The notes below the pieces were generated by a model, which saw only the letters and a program-made list of their open reading frames with translations, was not told where the DNA came from and ran no database searches. A stretch of 20,210 nucleotides of DNA from Anaerosacchariphilus hominis (GTDB taxonomy: Bacteria > Bacillota > Clostridia > Lachnospirales > Lachnospiraceae): positions 1-20,210 of the forward strand of contig NZ_JACOOR010000013.1 of assembly GCF_014290175.1 (NCBI RefSeq), given 5' to 3'. The position numbers were made by a program, and so were the translations under genes. Each line of letters opens with the position of its first letter. The stretch's first letter is position 1. Below are positions 13,274-19,912 of the stretch, in pieces.

Positions 13274-14896
13274 TTATCGTTCCTGTTCCTGCCTTTTCAC
13301 AGGCTTGCGCTCCCGGTGTAAAATCTGGTCGATATTGCCCTTGACAGTCTGTAAGCGGCGGTATTCCTCCCGTTTTGCCCGGTAATCGTTGTAGCCGCTG
13401 TTTTTCTCTTGGATAAGGGTTTCAATCTCTGCTTGCAGGGCTTTATAGCTCGGCAGCTTGGAAATGCCGTTCTCCCTGAAATAGCGGGCGGCTGCGTCTG
13501 CTATGATAAAGTCGCTTTCGTACTTCTGACGGTAGGCTGCTTTTGCTTTGGCGTTTTTCTGCTGTTTCAGCCCGTCCCGGACAGGGCGGGTCTTGGAATA
13601 GGCAAGCACCTGTCGTTGCAGCTCCTTTTTCCCGTTCAGCGTCTTTTCCACCTGCTTCAGCTCTGCAAGGCTTTCCTGCATGGCGGCATAGGCGGCAGAA
13701 CAGGCTTCGTCCAGTTCCTCCGGGGAAGAAAAGCCGTACTGCTGGTAGGCAGTAACGGTAGCCGCCATCTGCTTTAGGTTGTGCTTTGCCGCCCAGCGGT
13801 CATAACCCACGCCCTTGCCCTCGGCTCGCTTGGCTTCCCGGTCAACCATGCGCTGCAAGATGTTGTCTGCCGGGGTGGTTTTTGCGGCTTTTTCCTCCTG
13901 CAAGCGTCCCTTTTGGGTGTGTGGGTATTCCGGTATGGCTTTGGTCTGTTCGGCGGCTCTGTGGGCGTTCTGTGTAAGCAGGGCAAGGACAGCAGCCTTG
14001 TCAAAATCGTCCCCCAGCTTCCGGGCTGTGATAGGCTTCGTCCTGTCCGGCGTGAGGTAGGAAAGCCGCCCCCGGCTCTCCTTGACGGTCACACCCTCCT
14101 GCAGCAAAAGGGAAGAAAACTCGTCAAAGCTGGCAGCTTGGGAAAGTGCCTGCCGTATCGTCCGGCGCAGCTTCGCCTTGTCCGTTTCAAACTTGGTGGG
14201 CTTGGTCGGCTGTCCTGCGGCTTCTCTGGCGGCGTTCTCTTTATCAAGGGCAAGCTGCCCTTTCTTTGCCGCCCAGTATTCCCGTTCCGTTATCCGTTCC
14301 TTGCTGCCGCTTAGGAGGTCGATTTGGTAAAGCCCCTCCCGGTGGCACATCTTCATGACTTCACTCTTGAAATATTCCATAGCGGCGTTGGTACAGCGGT
14401 GCTTGCAGCCCTCCCGTGTGTCGGCTGGTCTGTCCATGTAGGGCAGAAGCGGGACTTCATAAATCCGCAGGGAGTTGATGACGATATGCACATGGATATT
14501 GCCGCTGTGGTTATGCCCGTCCGGGTGGGTGCATACAAGGGCTTGGTGTCCGGGAAAATGCTCTTTACAGAACTGCTCGCCCAGTTCCTGCGCCCGGTCT
14601 ACGGTCAAGCCGTTGTCTGTCCCGTCCCGTGGGTCAAAGCTGATGATATAGTGGTGGCTTTTCACATCTTCTCGTTTTTGGTTTTTCTCATAGCGGAGAT
14701 TGGCTCGCATACAGGCAACGGCGAAATCCTCGCCCCCGCAGTTAAGGGAAGAAATGCGGTAATCCTTCCTCGGTATCAGCCGCCCGTTTTCATCAAGGGT
14801 GGGCTTCATGGTAAACTCGTCATGCTCAAATGTGAGATAGGCTTCCGCTGCGCCATAGTCGGCATTTTTAGAGCTGATATGTTTGAATGTTGCCAA
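13274..14896 (-). CDS. MobP-type relaxase (relaxase/mobilization nuclease domain)
   Basis: A 540-aa relaxase of the Tn1549/CTn type. From the chosen start it begins ATFKHISSKNADYGAAEAYL, with candidate catalytic tyrosines Y14 and Y20. Motif III is HPDGHNHSGNIHVHIVIN (about 124-141) with the metal-binding histidines. KESRGRLSYLTPDRTKPITARKLG (about 280-303) and a long coiled-coil C-terminus follow. I chose the TTG at 14896 because family members begin MATFKHIS and a GGGTGA sequence lies 5 bp upstream; a TTG ten codons earlier is possible. It overlaps mobC by 29 bp, consistent with coupled synthesis of relaxosome partners. It nicks at an oriT expected upstream of mobC and needs a VirD4 coupling protein. 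Confidence 0.93.
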   Translation of the reverse strand: MATFKHISSKNADYGAAEAYLTFEHDEFTMKPTLDENGRLIPRKDYRISSLNCGGEDFAVACMRANLRYEKNQKREDVKSHHYIISFDPRDGTDNGLTVDRAQELGEQFCKEHFPGHQALVCTHPDGHNHSGNIHVHIVINSLRIYEVPLLPYMDRPADTREGCKHRCTNAAMEYFKSEVMKMCHREGLYQIDLLSGSKERITEREYWAAKKGQLALDKENAAREAAGQPTKPTKFETDKAKLRRTIRQALSQAASFDEFSSLLLQEGVTVKESRGRLSYLTPDRTKPITARKLGDDFDKAAVLALLTQNAHRAAEQTKAIPEYPHTQKGRLQEEKAAKTTPADNILQRMVDREAKRAEGKGVGYDRWAAKHNLKQMAATVTAYQQYGFSSPEELDEACSAAYAAMQESLAELKQVEKTLNGKKELQRQVLAYSKTRPVRDGLKQQKNAKAKAAYRQKYESDFIIADAAARYFRENGISKLPSYKALQAEIETLIQEKNSGYNDYRAKREEYRRLQTVKGNIDQILHRERKPVKRQEQER

Positions 14897-15266
14897 CAGC
14901 GTCACCCACTTTCTGCAAGACTTCAAACTTTAGGGCAGCAAGGTCGGAAACCGCCGCCCGTACCTCCCCGGCAAGCTGCGGGTAGGGGCTGTGCCACTCG
15001 TTCAGCGTTCGGGCTATCTGGTTTAAGTTGCCGCCGATCCTGCCGTATTCGGCGGTCAGCTTCCCGACAGCGGCAAGCAGCTCGTCATTGACGGGGGAAA
15101 CGGTTATGATGGGGCGTATGGCTGCCCCGGTTATGGCTTGCCGGATAAACTCGGCTTGGCTCATGTTGCAGGCAGAAAGCCTTTCCGCAAACTCGGCGTA
15201 TTCTTCCTCGGTCATGCGTGTCTTAATTACCCGGCTGCGGTGCGGCGTGTTATATCGTTTTCGCAT
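14868..15266 (-). CDS. mobC: MobC-like relaxosome accessory protein
   Basis: A 132-aa protein. The basic N-terminus, RKRYNTPHRSRVIKTRMTEEEYAEF (2-26), leads into a ribbon-helix-helix-like segment (SAEFIRQAITG-like, about 39-51), then GGNLNQIARTLNE (about 79-91), which is the MobC signature. Known MobC proteins bind oriT and help the relaxase open the nic site. The ATG at 15266 has AAAGGAGG upstream; the longer open frame to 15512 runs through the oriT hairpins and is not coding. Its 3' end contains the relaxase TTG start. Confidence 0.9.
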   Translation of the reverse strand: MRKRYNTPHRSRVIKTRMTEEEYAEFAERLSACNMSQAEFIRQAITGAAIRPIITVSPVNDELLAAVGKLTAEYGRIGGNLNQIARTLNEWHSPYPQLAGEVRAAVSDLAALKFEVLQKVGDAVGNIQTYQL

Positions 15267-15373
15267 GGTAAAACCTCCTTTCTGTGTGTGGTGTCCTCTC
15301 ACTAATAGGAGAAAAACGGGGTGTGAAGCGGAACTGTTTTTGAAAAATCCGAAAAAATATTTTGAGGGATTTT

Positions 15374-15482
15374 TAAGCGGCGCAAGCCGCATAAGCAGGG
15401 TTTGGGGAAGGCACTCCCCAACAAGATTCCCGCAGGGGCAAAATGAGCGAAAAGCGAATTTTGGTACTGCGGTAGAATCTTG
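15374..15482. other. oriT: oriT candidate for the MobP relaxase
   Basis: Upstream of mobC lie three structures in a row: GCGGC-GCAA-GCCGC (15377-15390), TTGGGGA-N6-TCCCCAA (15402-15421), and a 61-bp nested palindrome from 15422 to 15482. The latter has outer arms CAAGATTC/GAATCTTG, then CCGCA/TGCGG, then CAAAAT/ATTTTG, around a CGAAAAGCG centre. Stacked repeats directly before a mobC-relaxase pair are the usual oriT layout. I cannot place the nick. Confidence 0.65.
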
Positions 15483-15727
15483 CTCTAAAAAATTGCCACT
15501 TCGCCCCTCCAACCATTACTACAATTTGAAAAGGGCGTTTTGGCTTGTTTTCATAAATAAAGCGAATGAAATTTTTCGGTCTGCCCGCTGTTCATCACTA
15601 AAACGGTAGCGGTGTTTCTTTTGGCAAAGACACGGCTGCATTTTTCGTAAATCTCCCCTTAATCCCTACTACACCGGAACAGGCACTTTTGCCAAATGGA
15701 ACGGAAAGATTTTTTGAAAAAGGGCGT
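15483..15727. other. non-coding spacer between oriT candidate and Orf8-like terminator
   Basis: About 245 bp of A/T-rich sequence without a gene I can support. No Shine-Dalgarno-linked frame of note is present. It may carry the mobC promoter, but I see no clear -35/-10 pair. Confidence 0.45.
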
Positions 15728-15761
15728 AAAAAAAGCAGCAAATCTTTTCAGACTTACTGCT
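15728..15761 (-). terminator. intrinsic terminator after the Orf8-like gene
   Basis: The minus strand has arms AGCAGTAAGTCT (15750-15761) and AGATTTGCTGCT (15734-15745) around GAAA, then seven T. It separates the regulator pair from the mobC-relaxase operon. Confidence 0.88.
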
Positions 15762-15791
15762 TGTATGCCGCTGTGATGGGCGGTGGGTTAT

Positions 15792-15995
15792 TCAGTTGTC
15801 ACGGTCAAAGCGGAATTTGAACAGGCTTTCTATCAGTTTTTGAATGATATGCTCCTGCATTTCCACATTGATATGACCGTCCATTTTGGAACAGGCTCGG
15901 ATATATCCAGCATAGTGGGATAGCACGGCTGCAACGGCTTCCGGGTCACCCTCGCTTGCCTTTACTATTGTTTCATAGGGAAGTAGCTGGCTCAT
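15792..15995 (-). CDS. Orf8-like conjugative-transposon HTH protein
   Basis: A 67-aa protein (SQLLPYETIVKASEGDPEAV start, C-terminus KLIESLFKFRFDRDN) of the short helix-turn-helix family found in Tn916-like elements as Orf8. There it follows the sigma-like Orf7 and both are needed for expression of the excision genes. Here it overlaps the sigma-like gene by 23 bp and is followed by a terminator rather than xis and int. The end of this gene plus its terminator resembles the sequence at 3108-3175 in region A, although no gene remains there. Confidence 0.85.
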   Translation of the reverse strand: MSQLLPYETIVKASEGDPEAVAAVLSHYAGYIRACSKMDGHINVEMQEHIIQKLIESLFKFRFDRDN

Positions 15996-16431
15996 GGTGT
16001 AAGCCCTCCAACTCTGCCTGCAATCTCTGTAAAATTATCTGTATGTGCCTCCCAGTGGTGCTGTGTGTCCGTCCGTACCGCTTGCCGATTTCCTTATGGG
16101 TCATACGCTCAAAGTAGTACAGATAAATGATTTCCTGTTCCATTTCCGATAGAGAGGACAGGGCTGCGGCAAGGTGCGGACTTTTCAACAGGACAGTTTG
16201 ACCGCAAGCCGTAAATGGATATTCCATGCTTGTCGGCACTTCTGCAAAGTATTCATCTGTTGTACTGAACGGATAATGCTTTTCGTCCATGAGGTAGTCA
16301 AGGGAGATTTCCTTGCCTCGGCGGCTTCGTATACTCTGTGCTGCGTCTATGGCAGCGTGGCGAATAACAATCATACAAAAGGCATTGTGAGTGTGCCGGA
16401 TATGCTCTTGATATTTTTCGTGTTCGGTCAT
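15973..16431 (-). CDS. Orf7-like sigma-70 family protein
   Basis: A 152-aa protein beginning MTEHEKYQEHIRHTHNAF. A region-2-like helix lies at about 15-40 and a clear region 4 helix-turn-helix at the C-terminus: LSSLSEMEQEIIYLYYFERMTHKEIGKRYGRTHSTTGRHIQ (about 95-135). Tn916 Orf7 is the known relative, a regulator of element mobility genes. I chose the ATG at 16431, which has AAAGGGGG upstream; the longer frame to 16509 runs through the leader hairpins. A structured leader (16458-16561) lies upstream and suggests attenuation control. It overlaps the Orf8-like gene by 23 bp. Confidence 0.87.
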   Translation of the reverse strand: MTEHEKYQEHIRHTHNAFCMIVIRHAAIDAAQSIRSRRGKEISLDYLMDEKHYPFSTTDEYFAEVPTSMEYPFTACGQTVLLKSPHLAAALSSLSEMEQEIIYLYYFERMTHKEIGKRYGRTHSTTGRHIQIILQRLQAELEGLHHEPATSL

Positions 16432-16457
16432 GGAAAATACCCCCTTTCTGAATAGTG

Positions 16458-16561
16458 ACAGAGGGCGGCAGCCTTTTAAGCTGTCGCCCTCTTGATTGCC
16501 GAACAGCAAAGACGGGCGGGGCTGTCAACGGCGGGCGCAGCCCGTTCATCTTACCGTTGAC
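16458..16561 (-). promoter_or_regulatory. structured leader of the sigma-like gene
   Basis: Two hairpins lie in a row. The first is GAGGGCG/CGCCCTC with CAGC/GCTG inside (about 16459-16489). The second has outer arms GTCAACGG (16524-16531) and CCGTTGAC (16554-16561) enclosing CGGGC-GCA-GCCCG (16532-16544). Neither is followed by a T-run on the minus strand, so these look like leader or attenuator folds rather than plain terminators. Confidence 0.6.
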
Positions 16562-16595
16562 TGGCTCTGCTGGTTTTGCTACAAATTCTATCTCT

Positions 16596-17048
16596 TTATG
16601 ATTTGTCGGAAAAACTCCTTACCCAAACAAAAACTACAATCGCGGTTGCAATGAGTAATTCTGCAAGAATTACAGAAGCATTCCATATTTCAAAATAGAA
16701 ATGCCCAATGAAATAGACTGCAAAAAAAATCAAATAAATTCCAATCGAATACATAATATTTTTGGAAATTTGAGTGCGTTTCTGTTCCCTAACTAACATC
16801 TGTTTCTGTTGTTGTTCCAGAATTTCTGTTTTAACCGATAATTCATCTATCTCTGATGGTTTTAACAGATAATCCACGGTAACATCGAATACTTTGCTTA
16901 GTTCAACAATCTTTTCTACTTCGGGTATGACCTGCCCACTTTCCCATTTTGAAATAGACTGTCTTGAAACATTAATCTGCTCAGCCAGTTGTTCCTGTGT
17001 TAATTCTCTACTTTTGCGTAGTGCTATAAGTTTTTCTGCGAACTCCAT
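16596..17048 (-). CDS. XRE-family regulator with C-terminal membrane segments
   Basis: A 150-aa protein. Residues 1-62 are a canonical Cro/CI helix-turn-helix: [20 protein letters not shown], then [20 protein letters not shown] and [15 protein letters not shown] polar linker (about 65-92) leads to two hydrophobic spans (about 95-115 and 121-141), so the repressor is probably anchored in the membrane. This form is common in Firmicutes; bound regulators of this sort often answer to cell-surface or membrane signals. The ATG at 17048 has AAAAGGAGG upstream. It is AT-rich, unlike the element genes to either side, and sits exactly between the sigma-like leader and the broken maff2, so it may have come with a later insertion. 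Confidence 0.88.
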   Translation of the reverse strand: MEFAEKLIALRKSRELTQEQLAEQINVSRQSISKWESGQVIPEVEKIVELSKVFDVTVDYLLKPSEIDELSVKTEILEQQQKQMLVREQKRTQISKNIMYSIGIYLIFFAVYFIGHFYFEIWNASVILAELLIATAIVVFVWVRSFSDKS

Positions 17049-17282
17049 ATGTGTTCCTCCTTTTGATTTTGTGTATAAATCTTATCAAAATACTCATTTG
17101 CACTCTAGCAAGTAAGCTATACAATTACATGACAAACGGTGGAGTTTAAGTGCTTTCTTGTATATCTTGATTGTCATTCTACTTTATATGCCTATTTTAG
17201 CATAGAAAAAACGTTTTCTCTATTACTCCATTATTTTACGGAATAGTGGGCTGTCTTTCTTTATTTTAGTTGTGTTACTTTA

Positions 17283-17420
17283 TCACACATGAGCATTGGA
17301 AGCAGGGTTGTCCTGGCCATAACCTTCCAGAAGGTTGATAACGCCCCAGATACCAAGACCTGCGCCCAGGGCCACTACGAGAGTCTGCAAAACACCAACT
17401 GCACTGTTGAAAAATGCCAT
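17283..17420 (-). pseudogene. Maff2 family protein, 3'-truncated
   Basis: A 45-codon frame with an AGGAGG site and a start typical of Maff2 proteins: MAFFNSAVGVLQTLVVALGAG, then LGIWGVINLLEGYGQDNP. Intact family members continue after this glycine-aspartate-asparagine-proline region with a second membrane span. Here the frame ends five codons later (ASNAHV then stop) in AT-rich DNA that resembles nothing in the family. The break lies at about 17283-17305. Maff2 proteins are small conserved membrane proteins of the conjugation locus. As far as I recall, maff2 is a reported insertion target of serine-integrase elements. It lies 36 bp after the VirD4 remnant. Confidence 0.78.
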
Positions 17421-17456
17421 AAAATAATCCTCCTAAAAAATGTTTTTGATTTGGGT

Positions 17457-18281
17457 TTAAGTAGTTGCGTCAATCTCGTACACATCGAAGGTGTCCGTGG
17501 GTTTTACCACGGCACGCTGCTTCTTCATGTACCGTTCCATGTCAAAGACATTTTTAGGGTCGGCGTCGGCCGTGTATCTGTAATTCGGGTGCTGGGTGAG
17601 ATCGTACTTGTCCGAAAGGAACGGGCGCACGCCCCGCAGCATGAAGATACACTTGCCGCCGTCCATCACTGCCAATTCGTCCTGGGTCATCAACTCCTTT
17701 CCTAATTTCTGATAACTGAGGCCATGGGAAACCTGACTGCCCCGGTTTTCGGACTGGTTATAGAGATCAATAGTCTCTTTTCCCAGCAACTCCGAAATTT
17801 CCTTGAGCGTGGATTTCTCCTTGCCTCCCAAAAACAAGGTGCTGTCACAGTTACCGGCGATGGTATCTGCCGCGTCCTTGTAGATGGTTTTTAACTGGCT
17901 CTGCGACTGCAAAATAATAGAAGCCGATATTTCACGGCTTCGGATGGTGGCAATCAGCTTATCGAAGTTCGGTATCTGGCCGATGTTGGCAAACTCGTCG
18001 AGAATGAGCCGCACATGGACGGGCAGCCGCCCGCCGTAGAAGTCATCCGCCTTGTCGCAGAGTAGATTGAAAAGCTGACTATACATGAGGGCGGCCACGA
18101 AATTGAAAGTACTGTCCGTATCCGACAGGATCACAAACAATGCCGTCTTTTGGTCGCCCAGGGTATCCAGTTCCAGTTCGTCATATTCCATCAGGTCCCG
18201 CAGCTCCTTGATATCGAAGGGAGCAAGCCGGGCACCGCAGGAAATCAATATACTTTTGAGTGTCTTGCCAGAGACGAATTG
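17457..18281 (-). pseudogene. VirD4/TraG coupling protein, N-terminal half missing
   Basis: The open frame encodes about 275 residues of the C-terminal half of a VirD4-type coupling ATPase: SGKTLKSILISCGARLAPFD at the front, then LPVHVRLILDEFANIGQIP with Walker B LILDEF, then ATIRSREISASIILQSQSQL, and GKCIFMLRGVRPFLSDK. Intact proteins are about 600 aa, with Walker A and membrane spans upstream; these are absent. Homology stops at a TGA (18282-18284) and no ATG with a ribosome site is present, only a TTG at 18248. Directly upstream lies the terminator of the 121-aa gene. Coupling proteins link relaxosome and pore, so this copy cannot work alone. Confidence 0.88.
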
Positions 18282-18317
18282 TCAAGGACTTTTTCATCAA
18301 ATTCACAAAAAATCCAC

Positions 18318-18355
18318 AAAAAAGGTGCCAGAAGCACCGTATGGCTCCTGACACC
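18318..18355 (-). terminator. intrinsic terminator after the 121-aa gene
   Basis: Minus-strand stem with arms GGTGTCAGGAGC (18344-18355) and GCTTCTGGCACC (18324-18335), 8-nt loop, then six T. It blocks reading from upstream into the VirD4 remnant. Confidence 0.88.
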
Positions 18356-18367
18356 TCGTTTGATAGA

Positions 18368-18733
18368 TTACATTTTTCCGTTCAGCAGGTCTTTGCAGAG
18401 ATACGCATAGTCTGGCAGCTGGTTGATATATGGCTCCCAGCGCCGCTTGATTTCGGCTAATTCCAGCGGATCGGCTGCTTCCAGTGCATGATCGTTGCCC
18501 GTCATATACAAAACATCCGTAGCAACATCGTCCAAACACCTGCCGCAGAGATCGGCAGCTGATTCTATCCTGATACCGGTATCCACATAAAGCGGATTTA
18601 CGCCAATCGCCAGCCAGACATAGCCTACCTTGTCCGACCAGAGCAGTTCAAAATCAGGGCTTTGCCGCAGATGTTCCGCAAAGACCTCCTTTACTCGTTC
18701 AATTTCATGCTTCTCTTTTTCTGTGTAAAGCAT
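18368..18733 (-). CDS. unrecognised 121-aa acidic protein
   Basis: I do not recognise the function. The protein starts LYTEKEKHEIERVKEVFAEH and contains WSDKVGYVWLAIG, a short cysteine pair in ADLCGRCLDDVATDV, and a conserved-looking C-terminus RRWEPYINQLPDYAYLC. There is no signal peptide or membrane span. The ATG at 18733 has an AAGGAGG site at good spacing; upstream codons in the longer frame lack one. It stands alone between tnpW and the VirD4 remnant with its own terminator. I recall similar genes near tnpW in other clostridial elements, so it may be an accessory of the backbone rather than random insertion. Confidence 0.72.
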   Translation of the reverse strand: MLYTEKEKHEIERVKEVFAEHLRQSPDFELLWSDKVGYVWLAIGVNPLYVDTGIRIESAADLCGRCLDDVATDVLYMTGNDHALEAADPLELAEIKRRWEPYINQLPDYAYLCKDLLNGKM

Positions 18734-18810
18734 TTTCGTGTCCTCCTTGACAAAAATTTTGGTGCGTACCATCATCAGTTTAGCACAAGGCAGCTTCGTT
18801 TATCAGTCTG

Positions 18811-19005
18811 TCACATCTGCTGAATTTCATTTTTGAGCATACGCTTGATTTTATCGCTCATGGTTTCTGTGCTGGTATTGCTGAAATGGACATGAACCTT
18901 GTAGGTTGTCTTGCCGATTTTCTTTACCATCGCTGGCGTGTTTTCCGGCGCTCTGGACACAGTAGCGGCGTCTGCCGCCTGCATAGTACGGGGTTCTCTG
19001 TTCAT
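18811..19005 (-). CDS. tnpW: TnpW family transposon-encoded protein (region D copy)
   Basis: A 64-aa protein starting MNREPRTMQAADAATVSRAP. The C-terminal half, VKKIGKTTYKVHVHFSNTSTE with KIKRMLKNEI, aligns in layout with the TnpW copy at 11104-11292: basic start, beta strand, C-terminal helix. The ATG at 19005 follows GAAAGGAG; the longer frame to 19056 lacks support. In contrast to the other copy it is separated from the DnaC-like gene by 43 bp. Function unknown; position after the helicase-loader gene is conserved. Confidence 0.8.
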   Translation of the reverse strand: MNREPRTMQAADAATVSRAPENTPAMVKKIGKTTYKVHVHFSNTSTETMSDKIKRMLKNEIQQM

Positions 19006-19048
19006 GGCGCTCCTTTCTCCGAACGGGTCTGTGCCGCCCGGTAAAAAA

Positions 19049-19912
19049 TCAGTCATGCTTACTGCTTACAATGTCTTTTGCTGCCTGTCGGGTAGCACCG
19101 GCATTTTCTTCCCGGAAATTCTTCCCGTCAAAGAGAATCGGCGCACACCGTTCCAGAATACGGTCATAGATACGGGCGTGAGCCAGATCAGGCGGGTTCT
19201 TCAGTTCCGCCAGCTTCAGGTTGGTGGTAATAATCATGGGTTTGCGGCTGCGATAGCGGCTGTCGATGACGAAAAACATCTGCTCCATGGCATATTCGGT
19301 ACTGCGCTCTACGCCCAGATCGTCAATGATAAGCAGGTCATACTCGTCAAAGCTGGCAATAAACTCCGACCTGTCCTCAGAGAACATCCCGGTCAGGCGG
19401 TTCAAGATGGTGGGAAAGTTCGTCATCAGCACCGGCACATCCCGGTCAAGCAGGGCGTTGGCGATACAACCGGCGAAAAAGGACTTGCCGGTTCCCACAT
19501 CCCCAAACAGCAGCAGGCCAGTATTGTTCTTGTAAGCCTCCTTCCAGTTCTCCACATAGGCGCGGGCCTTGTCCATCAGGGGATTTTGGCCGTTGTCGTT
19601 GGCAAAGGTGTAGTCGTACAGATAGCGGTCTTGTAGGCCCTGGGCCTTCCGGCGCTTGATACGCTCCATGCGGCGCTGCCGTTCCTCAACGGCCTTGCGC
19701 TGTTCCTCGGCCTCCCGCTGGCACTGGCAGATACAGCGGGGCATGAAGTAGCCCGGTTTTCCAAAGCATGGCACAACGGTCTGCCTCTGGCCGCTGCACT
19801 TCTTGCAGTGAATGAGGCCGTCTGCCGGGTCTATGTACTCGTCCCCGGCCAACTCCACACCGGCGGCTGCCTTGTCAATCAGCGCCCGGATTTCTGCGGT
19901 AATCTCCATCAT
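19049..19912 (-). CDS. DnaC/IstB-like ATP-binding protein (region D copy)
   Basis: A 287-aa AAA+ helicase-loader-like protein. Cysteines C36, C39, C60, C62 and C64 form the N-terminal zinc cluster. A charged helix (about 66-91) follows, with Walker A GDVGTGKS (137-144), Walker B LLIIDD (193-198), and ITTNLKLAEL. It is the paralogue of 11289-12146, sharing layout but with many substitutions, so region D is a separately evolved backbone and not a recent duplication. The first ATG overlaps the upstream initiator stop as ATGA (19909-19912). Expected to load the replicative helicase at the element origin. Confidence 0.92.
   Translation of the reverse strand: MMEITAEIRALIDKAAAGVELAGDEYIDPADGLIHCKKCSGQRQTVVPCFGKPGYFMPRCICQCQREAEEQRKAVEERQRRMERIKRRKAQGLQDRYLYDYTFANDNGQNPLMDKARAYVENWKEAYKNNTGLLLFGDVGTGKSFFAGCIANALLDRDVPVLMTNFPTILNRLTGMFSEDRSEFIASFDEYDLLIIDDLGVERSTEYAMEQMFFVIDSRYRSRKPMIITTNLKLAELKNPPDLAHARIYDRILERCAPILFDGKNFREENAGATRQAAKDIVSSKHD

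Noticed and set aside
14324..15091. 255-codon plus-strand open frame across relaxase and mobC
   Set aside because: Antisense to two well-supported genes; length is explained by the GC-rich codon bias of the opposite strand.
15267..15512. N-terminal extension of MobC
   Set aside because: It would translate the oriT hairpins; the start at 15266 has a strong ribosome site and the family start.
17289..17705. Plus-strand open frame over the maff2 and VirD4 remnants
   Set aside because: It is antisense to clearly homologous coding sequence and lacks a ribosome site.
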